Source: Paractinoplanes tereljensis
GTDB taxonomy: Bacteria > Actinomycetota > Actinomycetes > Mycobacteriales > Micromonosporaceae
Reading direction: 5' to 3'
Assembly: GCF_016862435.1 (NCBI RefSeq)
Contig: NZ_BOMY01000050.1
Coordinates: forward strand, 248,001-312,000
Length of the DNA stretch: 64,000 nucleotides
Shown piece after piece: positions 1-8,142 of this stretch. The notes below the pieces were generated by a model. It did not search any database and was not told the DNA's origin. It worked only from the letters and a program-made list of their open reading frames with translations. The position numbers and the translations under genes are program-made. The stretch's first letter is position 1. Every line of letters begins with the position of its first letter.

Positions 1-84
1 CTCGACGTCCGGCGCGAGCAGCTTGCGCACGGCGGTTCCGTCGTCACTGATCCACGACCTGGTCCAGAAACCTACGACATCCAT
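1..84 (-). CDS. Partial unknown protein, N-terminal 28 residues only
   Basis: An ATG at 84 opens a minus-strand frame that runs off the left edge of the window. It begins MDVVGFWTRSW and contains no recognisable motif in the part that is visible. It overlaps the last 13 bases of the upstream WecB-like gene, which suggests translational coupling in one operon. The function cannot be named from 28 residues. The context suggests a surface-sugar or glycosylation gene, but that is inference only. Confidence 0.45.
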   Translation of the reverse strand, partial: MDVVGFWTRSWISDDGTAVRKLLAPDVE

Positions 85-1100
85 GTGGGCTCCTCGGTCT
101 GCTTCCGGGCGGGCATCGGGTCGGGAAACTGGCCCTGGCCGAGCAGGGCGGCGGTGGCTTGCGCGATGCGGCCGGCGGCGAGCCCGTCGCCGTACGGGGT
201 GCCGAGCGCGCGCATCGAGTCGCGCCGCAGCCGGCTGTCCAGCAGCTGCCCGAGCTCGCGCACCAGGGTCTCGGCGTTCGGCTCGACCAGCCGGGCGCTG
301 CCCAGATGCAGGGCCTCGGACAGTTCGCGTCCCTCGCCCGGCACCAGCACCGGCACCCCGGCGGCCAGGGCTTCCTCGGCCAGGTCGAAGTCGTCGGCGA
401 GCACCAGGTCGGCCGCCGCGACCAGCCGGGCCCGCTCGTGCGTGGACGTCCGGGCGCCGATCACGTCCAGGTCGGGGAAGCGGACGGCCAGGTCGAGCAT
501 GGCCTCCCGGACCGGCCGGTCGTACGCGTCGTCCACGCCGACCAGGAGCACCCGGTTAGGCCGTGGGGTGCCGGCCGCGCGCAGCCGGGCGGTCAGCATC
601 CGGGCCGCGTCGACCGCGGTGCCACCGGTCAGCAGGATGTCGCCGGCCACCACCGACTCGTCGAGCAGGTTCATCGCGGCCAGCGGCGCCGCCGCCAGGT
701 GCACGGTCGCGACCTGGGCGAGCAGCCGGCGGTCGGCGTCCATGTGGTCGGCCTCGGGCGTGCCGGAGCGCCGTCCGGCGTCCAGGTGCAGCACCGGGAT
801 GCGCCGCCAGTACGCGGCCAGCGCGGCCGCCAGGTTGTCGCCGCGCACCAGCACGGCGGCCGGGGTGCGCTCGGCCCACAGCTGGTCGTAGTGGCGGATC
901 GCGGTGGCCTGGTCGGCCGGCGTCGGCAGGGTCAGATCCGAGGCCATGCCCATCGAGATGTGGGCGCGGGAAACATCGGTGCCGGAGGCGACCAGGACCG
1001 GGTTGAGCAGGCCCTGGGCTCGGATAGCGGCGGCGACCGGGGCCAGGCGGGTGGCTTCGGCACACGTGCCACTGGCGAGGTGGACTTCGGGCAGCGACAT
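72..1100 (-). CDS. UDP-N-acetylglucosamine 2-epimerase-like protein (WecB family), divergent
   Basis: A 342-residue protein with the two-domain GT-B-like layout of the WecB family. Near residue 90 it has a VRGDN segment matching the family's V-H-G-D motif, followed by the HLDAGRR and PEADHMDADRR segments. Canonical enzymes read E-A-G-L-R and P-E-E-x-N-R at these places, so one catalytic glutamate is replaced by aspartate and the second motif is altered. A late GGTAVDAARM segment fits the family's nucleotide-binding end. The ATG at 1100 is preferred because GGAGAG lies seven bases upstream. An earlier in-frame start at 1124 lacks a good site. The gene probably acts in surface polysaccharide or nucleotide-sugar metabolism, but it could be a non-catalytic relative. 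It overlaps the next gene by 13 bases. Confidence 0.65.
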   Translation of the reverse strand: MSLPEVHLASGTCAEATRLAPVAAAIRAQGLLNPVLVASGTDVSRAHISMGMASDLTLPTPADQATAIRHYDQLWAERTPAAVLVRGDNLAAALAAYWRRIPVLHLDAGRRSGTPEADHMDADRRLLAQVATVHLAAAPLAAMNLLDESVVAGDILLTGGTAVDAARMLTARLRAAGTPRPNRVLLVGVDDAYDRPVREAMLDLAVRFPDLDVIGARTSTHERARLVAAADLVLADDFDLAEEALAAGVPVLVPGEGRELSEALHLGSARLVEPNAETLVRELGQLLDSRLRRDSMRALGTPYGDGLAAGRIAQATAALLGQGQFPDPMPARKQTEEPTWMS

Positions 1101-1140
1101 GAATTCTCTCTCCGGAACCAGCACAGCAGGGGCGGCTGGA

Positions 1141-1169
1141 ACGCTATGCAGTCACGGAGTGTGAATCAA
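1141..1169 (-). promoter_or_regulatory. Candidate promoter for the WecB-like gene
   Basis: On the minus strand TTGATT (1169-1164) and TAGCGT (1146-1141) are separated by exactly 17 bases, a sigma-70-like arrangement. The predicted transcript start is about 35 bases before the ATG at 1100. The element sits between that gene and the terminator at 1261-1291, so the WecB-like gene is probably transcribed separately from the conservon operon. Confidence 0.45.
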
Positions 1170-1260
1170 GCTGTCATTACTTTATGTGGCCGAACGGCCC
1201 AACCCAGACATCTCAGGCCGGCCATAAACGGCCAAGATCGGGCATCTGGGGTCTACTCAG

Positions 1261-1291
1261 CGTGGTGTCGACCGGCGATGGCGACACCACG
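1261..1291 (-). terminator. Hairpin terminator after the conservon operon
   Basis: CGTGGTGTCG (1261-1270) and CGACACCACG (1282-1291) form a perfect 10-bp stem with an 11-base loop. It lies 15 bases past the stop codon of the last minus-strand gene (1306). There is no strong T-run, as is common for actinobacterial terminators. Confidence 0.6.
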
Positions 1292-1305
1292 GAGCGTCAT
1301 TTCCT

Positions 1306-2124
1306 TTAGGCCGGCGGCGGCTGGTTCAGCAGCGACGGATCATCCCGCAGCAGAGCGGCCAGCCGACGGGCGGCCATCTCGGTCTCCTCCGGCCGTTCCA
1401 CCTTCAGCGGGATCGGCTTGGGCAGCGGCGTCGGCATGCCGGCGGCACGCTGCGGCTGCGGCTGATGCGGGATCTCGGAGGCGTGGATGCGGCGGGTGGA
1501 CTCCTGCGCCGACGTCGGCACCGGTGGCGGCGGGGTGGCCGCGAACGGGTGCGGCGGGTATTCCGGGGCCGGGCCGCGCGCGGCCATGCCCAGGTCGCGC
1601 ATGCGGGCACCCAGGTCGCGAGAGTCTTCACCGACGTCGTGGGCGGCGTTGTAGTACGACTCGGCCGGCGGCTGGTCGAACGACCCGTAACGTCGCTCGG
1701 CGGTGTCCGACTCGGGGTAATAGCCGTAGCGGTCCTGGTCGTCGTGCGTGGCGTAGTAGTGCTGCTGCTGCTCGACCACCGGCTCGTCCACGTCGACGAC
1801 GAAATCGGCGTGCCGGGCGGTCGGGGCCGGCTCGGCCGGAGCGACCGCGGTGTCGGCGGACACCTGCACCTGGCCCTCGGCGAAGAAGAAATGCAGCAGG
1901 ACCGGCTCGCCGCCCCCCTCGGCGCCGACGGTCACCCCCAGCTCCGGGTGACGGGCCACGACGGCGGCGATCGCTTCGACCAGCTCAGAAACTGCCGGCG
2001 ATGGACCGGAAGTGTCTCCGGACGCTCGTCGGCGCAGCTCATCACGGCGCGCGAGCTTGTCGAGCGCATCGTCCAATCCGCCTCGCACGTCACCGTCCTT
2101 CCTGTGCGGGTAGTCCACCACCAC
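1306..2124 (-). CDS. Conservon-associated protein of unknown function
   Basis: A 272-residue protein that I do not recognise. The first 90 or so residues look like a small folded domain (helical segment SELVEAIAAVVARHPEL followed by a strand-like segment). Residues 95-272 are low-complexity, rich in Pro, Gln, Tyr and Glu, and probably disordered. There is no signal peptide or membrane segment, so it should be cytoplasmic. It is the last gene of the minus-strand conservon operon, 56 bases after cvnD and just before a terminator. Three consecutive GTG codons at 2124-2116 could serve as the start; the first is used here. A scaffold or effector role next to the roadblock and G-protein genes is possible, but this is inference. 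Confidence 0.7.
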   Translation of the reverse strand: MVVDYPHRKDGDVRGGLDDALDKLARRDELRRRASGDTSGPSPAVSELVEAIAAVVARHPELGVTVGAEGGGEPVLLHFFFAEGQVQVSADTAVAPAEPAPTARHADFVVDVDEPVVEQQQHYYATHDDQDRYGYYPESDTAERRYGSFDQPPAESYYNAAHDVGEDSRDLGARMRDLGMAARGPAPEYPPHPFAATPPPPVPTSAQESTRRIHASEIPHQPQPQRAAGMPTPLPKPIPLKVERPEETEMAARRLAALLRDDPSLLNQPPPA

Positions 2125-2180
2125 TCTGCCCGCTGGAAGGCCGATTTGAAAACCTCGATCTGTGCGACCTGACCGACACC

Positions 2181-2807
2181 CTACGTGGACTTCGCACGTA
2201 TGGCCTTGTCAAGCGCCTGGTCGAGGACTACAAGCAGGGCGTCCCGCACGGAAGAGCGGAACCGGGCATCGAAGGAGAGGACTGGAACGTCCTCCCGGAC
2301 GGCCAGCGCCCACCGAACCTCTTCGAGGTTGTAGTTCATCTGGCCATTGAAGGTGTTCACTCCGACCACGAACGGCAGACCGGCCCGCTCGAAGTAGTCG
2401 ACCGCCGGATAGCAGTCGTCGATCCGGTTGGTGTCCACCACGACCAGCGCACCGAGCGCGCCCTTGATCAGGTCGTCCCACATGAACGCGAACCGCGGCT
2501 GGCCGGGCGTACCGAAGATGTAGAGCTTCAGCGTCTGGTCGATGGTGAGCACGCCGAAGTCCATCGCGATGGTCGTCGTGGTCTTCGTGACGGCCTGGCC
2601 CGGGTTGTCGATGCCGACCGAGGCCGAAGTCATCTCGGCCTCGGTGGTCAGTGGGGCGATCTCTGAGATGGCGCCCACGGTTGTCGTCTTTCCGACACCG
2701 AAACCGCCGGCCACGATGATTTTCACCGGGACCGGAGCCTTCTTCGGCTGGTCGTTACCCACCCGGGCGGTGCCGCGGATGGGGTCAGGTGATTGCACGA
2801 AGTCCAC
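2181..2807 (-). CDS. cvnD: Conservon small GTP-binding protein (CvnD type)
   Basis: A 208-residue small GTPase-like protein of the ATP/GTP-binding family found in actinobacterial conservons. The P-loop GGFGVGKTT lies at about residues 34-42. A switch-II-like segment FGTPGQPRF follows near residue 97, where an ordinary GTPase has D-x-x-G, and VVVDTNR and VGVNTFNG match the later G motifs in degenerate form. It overlaps the end of the DUF742 gene by 23 bases, so the two are likely translated together. In this gene family the G protein works with a roadblock protein and a membrane histidine kinase, in a manner compared to eukaryotic GPCR-G-protein signalling. Confidence 0.9.
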   Translation of the reverse strand: MDFVQSPDPIRGTARVGNDQPKKAPVPVKIIVAGGFGVGKTTTVGAISEIAPLTTEAEMTSASVGIDNPGQAVTKTTTTIAMDFGVLTIDQTLKLYIFGTPGQPRFAFMWDDLIKGALGALVVVDTNRIDDCYPAVDYFERAGLPFVVGVNTFNGQMNYNLEEVRWALAVREDVPVLSFDARFRSSVRDALLVVLDQALDKAIRAKST

Positions 2808-3243
2808 GGATCACTCGCATGATGGTCTCAGGGTCGGGGGAGTCGTTGTCCAGCACATGGACGTCCAGCTGGCCGGCGGCGCGCAGGTCGCCGACGAGGA
2901 TGCGGGTCACGCCCAGGTGCAGGCGCAGCCGGGCGGAGATCTCCGCCACGGACAGTGGGTCGCCGCAGAGCGCAACGATGGCGCGCATCTCCGGCGACAG
3001 CCGCACAGGAACGGCGGCGTGGGTAACGGTCACCTGGGTTTCCATCCCGATCTCGGGATCGGTGCCGTCGGTGCGCCCGGACGTGATGACGAACGGGCGC
3101 AGTGTCGTGGTCTGCTCATCGACCGGCGGTTCGTTCCCGGGTGCGGGACGGTAACCGCCGGCCGTGTGCGGGCCAGACTGCAGGAAGGGCCGGACGCTCG
3201 GTCGAGCCGGTCGCGCCGGGTCGTCGGGGTCCGGATAGGTCAT
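2785..3243 (-). CDS. cvnC: Conservon DUF742 protein (CvnC type)
   Basis: A 152-residue protein with a disordered Pro-rich N-terminal third and a C-terminal DUF742 domain, which resembles a winged helix (LSPEMRAIVALCGDPLSVAEISARL and following). In conservons it lies between the roadblock and G-protein genes and is thought to act as a regulator or partner. The ATG at 3243 overlaps the stop of the roadblock gene as ATGA, a sign of translational coupling. No catalytic motif is visible. Confidence 0.9.
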   Translation of the reverse strand: MTYPDPDDPARPARPSVRPFLQSGPHTAGGYRPAPGNEPPVDEQTTTLRPFVITSGRTDGTDPEIGMETQVTVTHAAVPVRLSPEMRAIVALCGDPLSVAEISARLRLHLGVTRILVGDLRAAGQLDVHVLDNDSPDPETIMRVIRGLRAIT

Positions 3244-3707
3244 TGCTGAACGGCGTTTTTCAGCTCAGCGATCAGACGCGGGCTCAGCGCGCCACCGGCG
3301 CGCGTCGCGAACAACGTCATCTCGTAGGCGAGGGTGCCGAGGTTGGCCGTCCGGTCCGCGATGACGCCGAGCACCGAGCCGGCGCTGATCGCGGTGACCA
3401 GCAGGTAACCGTCCTGCATGTCGATGATGACCCGGTTCAGCGCACCCAGCCGGTACCAGCTCGCGGCGCCGCCGGACAGGCTGGTCAGGCCGGAGACGAC
3501 CGCGGCCAGGCGCTCGGCGTTGGGCCGGTCCTTGATCGCGGACATCGCCATGAGCAGGCCATCGGAGGAGACCGCGATGGCTTCGATCACACCCGCGGTA
3601 CCGGAGGTGAACGAGTCCAGCAGCCAGTTGAAGGTCTTCGCCTCGGCGCTCAGCTGGGGCTGGCCGTAGCTCTGACCGTTGCCGGTTTCCGTGTAGGGGG
3701 ATGTCAT
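3240..3707 (-). CDS. cvnB: Roadblock/LC7 domain protein (CvnB type)
   Basis: A 155-residue single-domain roadblock/LC7 protein. The fold is marked by the segments LLDSFTSGTAGVIEAIAVSSDGLLMAMS and DGYLLVTAISAGSVLGVIAD. Roadblock proteins in bacteria act with small GTPases, usually as nucleotide-exchange regulators or activators. The start ATG at 3707 overlaps the kinase gene's stop codon (ATGA), and its own stop overlaps the DUF742 start in the same way. The four cvn-type genes are therefore a tightly coupled unit. Confidence 0.92.
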   Translation of the reverse strand: MTSPYTETGNGQSYGQPQLSAEAKTFNWLLDSFTSGTAGVIEAIAVSSDGLLMAMSAIKDRPNAERLAAVVSGLTSLSGGAASWYRLGALNRVIIDMQDGYLLVTAISAGSVLGVIADRTANLGTLAYEMTLFATRAGGALSPRLIAELKNAVQQ

Positions 3708-6559
3708 CGCGGTTGTCCCTCGTGTTGTGGCTGAGTTTCATTCAGTGCGAGTGCGACTCCGTACTCGAACTGCTCCATGAGTGCTCGTGCGGCATCCGGA
3801 TCGAGCGGAGGTGCCGGAGCAGGCGGGGGCGGCGTGTTCTGCGCCTCCCGCGGCAAAGTGGCCCCCGGAACCCGGCGGGCGAGTGGTGCGTGACCGGCTG
3901 ACGGGGGTGCCGTCATCTCGGTCTCGGCGACGTCCCACTGAGCCCGGTTCACACCGGCCTCGAAGTCGTCGAAAGCGGCCCGCGCGGCCACCGCGTCGTT
4001 CTGCGACGGCGGTGCGGTGGGCAGCGCCGAGGCCGACTCGGCCGGCAGCTGGCTGCCGGGAACCCGGCGCCGGAGCGGCCGCTCCTCGGCCGGCGGTTGA
4101 TAGGCCGGCTCGGGCTGAGCGTAGGGCTGAGGCTGGGCGTACGGCTCAGGCTGAGCGTATTCGGGCTGGGCGTACGGGTGCGGCTCGGTGTACTGCGGAG
4201 CGGCGTACGCCTGATATTCGTACGGGTTCTGCTCGCCCGTGCGCTGCTGCGGGATCAGCGGCGGGGCCTCGGCCGGCACATTGTTCCAGGTCGGCTGCGG
4301 TGCCTCGACCGGGGCCTGGGTCCACGCCGACGGACCGGCGGCGGGCAGCTCCGGCAGCGAAGCCGGAACCCGGCCGGCCACCGGGGCACCCAGGTCGTAA
4401 GGCGGCTGCGGGGCAACCGGCTGCTGGTAGACCTGGGCCGGCGCCCAGACGGGCTCGGCGTCGTAGACCGGCTCCGCCTCGTAAGCCGGAGCGGCCTCCC
4501 GGGCGGGTGCCGCGAAGGCGTTCCAGGAGTGGCCGGTCTCGAGCGTGCGGGTGGCCCGCTCGAGCACGTTCGGGTCGAACGGCAACTGACTGCCGGGCAC
4601 CGAGGCGCGCGCGGCCGAACCGGCGATGACCTGGGAGAACTCGGCCGTCTGGTAGTTCGGCACCGGGGCCGGACCGAACGGCGAGGGCATCGACGTGCTG
4701 CTCTGCACCCGGGAGATCAGGTGCGCCGGGGTCAGGTCGACCCAGACGGTGACACCGCCGTCGGGGGTGTCGGTCAGGGTCACCTCGATGCCGTGCCGGC
4801 GGGCGAGCCGGCCGACCACGAACAGGCCGAGCACCTCGGTGGGCACCAGGTCCAGACGCTCACGGCGGGTGAGCCGGGAGTTCTCCTCGGCCATCCGCTC
4901 GGGCGTCATGCCCAGGCCGTTGTCGATGATCGCGAGGCGGGCACCGCCGCGCATCTCGGCGGCCGAGATCAGCACCCGGGTGTGCGGCGGGGAGAACGCG
5001 GTGGCGTTCTCCATCAGCTCGGCGAGCAGCAGCGTCAGGTCGGCCAGGACGGCCGGCACGACCACGATCTCCTCGGGGACCTCCACGTCGACGCGGGTGT
5101 AGTCCTCGATCTCACCGAGGGCGAGCCGGACGACGTCGGAGAGCGGCAGCGGTGCCATGTGCTCGTCCGCGCCGGCCCCGCCGGAGAGCACGACCAGCGA
5201 GGACGCGTTCCGGCCCAGCCGGCTGGACATGTGGTCGAGCCGGTAGAGGTCGCGGAGCCGGTCGCTGTCGGCTTCCTTGCGCTCCAGGTTGTCGATCAGG
5301 GCGAGCTGGCGGCCGACCAGGTTCTGGGTGCGCCGGCCGACGTGGCCGAACATCTGGGCGACGTTGCGGCGGCCGAGCACCTGGCGTTCCACCAGCCGGG
5401 CGGCGGTGGTCTGCACCCGGTCGAACGCGCGGGCCAGGTCGCCGATCTCGTCCTGGGCCTCGACGTCGACCGGGTCGAGTCGGATCGGCCGTACCGATTC
5501 CGTCTCGTCGTCGGCGACCCGTTCGAGCTCGGCCTCGGCGGCGCGGGCGATCCGGTCGGCGGAGCCGGTGAGGCGGCGCAGCGGCCGGGCGACCGCGCGG
5601 GCCATGAAGATGCTCAGCGCGATCACCAGGAGCAGCAGGAGCAGCGAGCCGCCACCGATGAGGAAGGCGTCCCGGAGGGCCGCGTTGCGGTTGTTCGTCG
5701 CGATGTCGTTGACGTCCGCGGCGACCCGCTTCTCCACGAAGCCACCGAGAACGAGCACCGAGCGCAGCGACGGGAACAGCGTCCGGATCTGCAGCTGGTT
5801 GACCGCGGTGGCCGGGTTGGTCGCGGCCTCGGCGAGGAAGTCGGTGCCGACCCGGGCCGAGAACGCGTCCTGGGCACCGAGGTACAGCTTGTACTGCGCG
5901 TCGGTGAAGAACGCCTCGGCGCTCGCGATCACCTGCTGGAGCTGCACCAGCTTGCCGTAGAACAGCGTGACGAAGCCGGTGTTCTTGGTGATCGTCGCGG
6001 TGGTCAGGAAGCCGGACGCCTGACTGATCATGTCGTCGGTGCGCAGTGCCTGGTCGAGTGCCAGGAGCTGCCGGCCGACGCTGGTGGTCAGGTCGGCGCC
6101 CTCGGTGAGGGCGAGCCCGTCGATCATCGGCGTGATCACGTCGGTGTACTCGGTGATCAGGGTGTCCGGGCGGATCGCGCGGTTGCTCACGTTCAGCCGG
6201 GTGTTGTCCAGCTTGGACATGTTGCGCAGGGCGCGGCGCAGGTCCTTGCTGATCGGCTGGTCGCCACCGTCCGCGATCCGGGCCACCGCGTCGGTGGCCT
6301 TGGCCCGCTGCACGGCCAGTTCGGGTTGCTGGATCAGGCCGAACAGGAAGCCGATCGAGAGGAGTCGCTCCTCCTGAAGCTCCTGCACGGCGGTACTGAC
6401 CCGGGTGCCGAGCTGGACGGTGTTGGTGATGTTCTGCGCGTTCTGCGCGTCGTTGATACGCGTGACGATGATCGGCACGCTCAGCGCCACGACGCCGAGC
6501 AGTGGCACGAGGACGAGAAGGGCAAGCTTGCCCAGAATTCGGAATTTACCGAACAGCAC
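3704..6559 (-). CDS. cvnA: Conservon sensor histidine kinase with nitrate-sensor-type ectodomain (CvnA type)
   Basis: A 951-residue membrane sensor kinase. The first transmembrane helix is at about residues 10-32, an all-helical NIT-type sensor domain spans about 40-290, the second helix lies at 298-320, and a HAMP linker follows. The kinase core has a GHVGRRTQ segment where the H-box belongs. Its HATPase domain has the N-box ELMENATAFSPP near residue 513 and the G1 box IIDNGLGM. The last 330 residues are Pro/Tyr/Gln-rich with repeated YAQPEP-like units and are probably disordered. No cognate response regulator is nearby, as is usual for conservons, where output goes through the G protein. 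The start overlaps the previous gene by 14 bases. Confidence 0.93.
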   Translation of the reverse strand: MLFGKFRILGKLALLVLVPLLGVVALSVPIIVTRINDAQNAQNITNTVQLGTRVSTAVQELQEERLLSIGFLFGLIQQPELAVQRAKATDAVARIADGGDQPISKDLRRALRNMSKLDNTRLNVSNRAIRPDTLITEYTDVITPMIDGLALTEGADLTTSVGRQLLALDQALRTDDMISQASGFLTTATITKNTGFVTLFYGKLVQLQQVIASAEAFFTDAQYKLYLGAQDAFSARVGTDFLAEAATNPATAVNQLQIRTLFPSLRSVLVLGGFVEKRVAADVNDIATNNRNAALRDAFLIGGGSLLLLLLVIALSIFMARAVARPLRRLTGSADRIARAAEAELERVADDETESVRPIRLDPVDVEAQDEIGDLARAFDRVQTTAARLVERQVLGRRNVAQMFGHVGRRTQNLVGRQLALIDNLERKEADSDRLRDLYRLDHMSSRLGRNASSLVVLSGGAGADEHMAPLPLSDVVRLALGEIEDYTRVDVEVPEEIVVVPAVLADLTLLLAELMENATAFSPPHTRVLISAAEMRGGARLAIIDNGLGMTPERMAEENSRLTRRERLDLVPTEVLGLFVVGRLARRHGIEVTLTDTPDGGVTVWVDLTPAHLISRVQSSTSMPSPFGPAPVPNYQTAEFSQVIAGSAARASVPGSQLPFDPNVLERATRTLETGHSWNAFAAPAREAAPAYEAEPVYDAEPVWAPAQVYQQPVAPQPPYDLGAPVAGRVPASLPELPAAGPSAWTQAPVEAPQPTWNNVPAEAPPLIPQQRTGEQNPYEYQAYAAPQYTEPHPYAQPEYAQPEPYAQPQPYAQPEPAYQPPAEERPLRRRVPGSQLPAESASALPTAPPSQNDAVAARAAFDDFEAGVNRAQWDVAETEMTAPPSAGHAPLARRVPGATLPREAQNTPPPPAPAPPLDPDAARALMEQFEYGVALALNETQPQHEGQPR

Positions 6560-7688
6560 CGGAACGCTCCCGCCGTGTCGGGTCGTTGTCGCCGTATGCG
6601 GGGGTCAGGTCGTACTGGCCGCCGTAAGGCGCGGCCGGCCGGCCGGCCGCGATGTCGCGGGTCGACTCGCCGGGGCCGGTGTAGCCGGTGGTGACCGGCT
6701 CGCTCTCCTCCCGGCGGCGGCTGAGCACCGGCAGCACCAGCGCGCCGATCACCAGCAGCACGGCCACCGCGGCGGCCAGCAGGGCTTCGACCCGCCGGTA
6801 GCTCAGCGAGTCGGCCCGGTCGGCGAGGAGCTTGTCCATCTCCTTGAGCGTCACGCCGGCCAGCGCGTTGAGCGCGGTCTGCAGCGCGGTCTGCGCGGTC
6901 GACATGGTCGCGACGTTGGGGGTGCCACCCGGGTTGGCGCCACGGGTCATCGACTCGACACCCCGGCGGAAGGAGTCGAGCGTGGTGACCAGGCCGCCGC
7001 TCAGGGTCGAGCTCTTGGTGTTGTCGACCGCGTTCTGCAGGCTCTCGGTCAGCGAGTTCACCGAGTCCTGTACGGCGAGCACCTCCTGGCCGAACTGGAT
7101 CGCGAGGGTGGCCTGGGTGGTGCCGGTCGCGGTCTGCAGGGCCTGCGCGTAGTCGGCCATCCGGCTCACCAGGATCACCGTGGTCGGCATGTCGATGGCG
7201 ACGGCCTGCTGCAGGTTGGAAACGTCACTGTCCGGGTCGCGGGCCAGTTCCGAGTTGCGGCGTACGGCGCTGTAGAGCGCGAGCGCGAGGTCGGTCGCCT
7301 CGGTGTGCGCCTGCAGGATGCCGAGCGGGCCGCCGGTGGCCTTGGGCAGCTTGGCGATCTTGTCCTGCAGATCCGCCCAACGTTCCTTAGTCTTGAGGTC
7401 GTCGCCCAGGCTGCTGTCCAGGGCCGAGACCCGGGAGACGGCGGTGGCGAGCGAGTCGGGCGGGGCGGTGACCCCCTGCAGCGCCGAGGACTGCGACTCG
7501 GCGAGCGCGCTGACCAGCGGTGCGAGGGCGGTGATGTACTGCACGCCCTCTCGCTCGAGGTCGGTCTGCGCCCGCAGGTCCGAATTCTGCTGCCAGACCC
7601 GTCCGAAGAGGACGGCGGTCGGCACAAGTACCAAAACCGTCAAGATCACCGCGAGAGCGGAGCGTAAACGGGTTCGCCGGCTGTTCAT
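6546..7688 (-). CDS. Kinase-less membrane sensor-like protein preceding the conservon
   Basis: A 380-residue protein with one transmembrane helix near residues 10-31, an extracytoplasmic all-helical region of about 270 residues, a second helix near 305-328 and a short cytoplasmic tail. The layout mirrors the sensor half of the following kinase (NIT or four-helix-bundle type) but lacks HAMP, DHp and ATPase domains. The ATG at 7688 is chosen because GGAGG sits nine bases upstream; the open frame extends further with no support. Its end overlaps the kinase start by 14 bases, so the two are co-translated. It may be a co-receptor or decoy for the conservon kinase. That role is inferred from position and shape only. 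Confidence 0.8.
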   Translation of the reverse strand: MNSRRTRLRSALAVILTVLVLVPTAVLFGRVWQQNSDLRAQTDLEREGVQYITALAPLVSALAESQSSALQGVTAPPDSLATAVSRVSALDSSLGDDLKTKERWADLQDKIAKLPKATGGPLGILQAHTEATDLALALYSAVRRNSELARDPDSDVSNLQQAVAIDMPTTVILVSRMADYAQALQTATGTTQATLAIQFGQEVLAVQDSVNSLTESLQNAVDNTKSSTLSGGLVTTLDSFRRGVESMTRGANPGGTPNVATMSTAQTALQTALNALAGVTLKEMDKLLADRADSLSYRRVEALLAAAVAVLLVIGALVLPVLSRRREESEPVTTGYTGPGESTRDIAAGRPAAPYGGQYDLTPAYGDNDPTRRERSGAVR

Positions 7689-8142
7689 TGCTTTCGTTCC
7701 TCCGCCATGCAACACGCGATGAGCCGTTGTGACGACTACTGTCCGTAGCCGGATAAGCGCACGGATCCGGGCCAATCTATCCGAGAAATCCTCAACTAAC
7801 CCCTTGCCAAGGGTCAGTATTGGCTCGGCTGATCGGTGGATACGGCAGTGGCTACCAGTGGATGCGACGCGTGTTCCAGCTCTGTTGCGCTGAGGATGAA
7901 ATCCCAGCACAGAGTGCGTCCGGCACGCGATCAACCACCGCGAGGATGGTAACGGCCCTAAGGGCGCGCGAAAAGATACGAGATTCGCAATACATAACGA
8001 TTATGCTTCGGCCGAGCTATTTACGGCGTGTAGTCAATCGGTTGCAGAGTGCTTAAGAATGGCATTAGGTAATGCGGGCCGAACGACAAATCGGGCTTTT
8101 CTCCGGAGTGATCCGCAGAAAAGCCCGATTTGATCATTTTGA
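7689..8142. other. 454-base intergenic region with operon promoter and a terminator
   Basis: No convincing gene is present. The right-hand part contains the terminator of the DUF885 gene (8088-8131). The segment 7980-8070 is clearly AT-richer than its surroundings. The promoter for the minus-strand conservon operon must lie here, but I could not single out a well-spaced -35/-10 pair. Confidence 0.5.
8088..8131 (-). terminator. Strong hairpin terminator after the DUF885 gene
   Basis: The arm AAATCGGGCTTTTCT (8088-8102) pairs perfectly with 8117-8131 to form a 15-bp stem. Its 14-base loop contains a further short CGGA/TCCG pairing. It starts 11 bases past the stop codon at 8143. T-rich sequence follows on both strands, so it may work in both directions. 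Confidence 0.8.

Noticed and set aside
4097..6694. An 865-codon plus-strand frame opposite the sensor kinase
   Set aside because: Same cause: composition-driven antisense frame with no start signal or motif.
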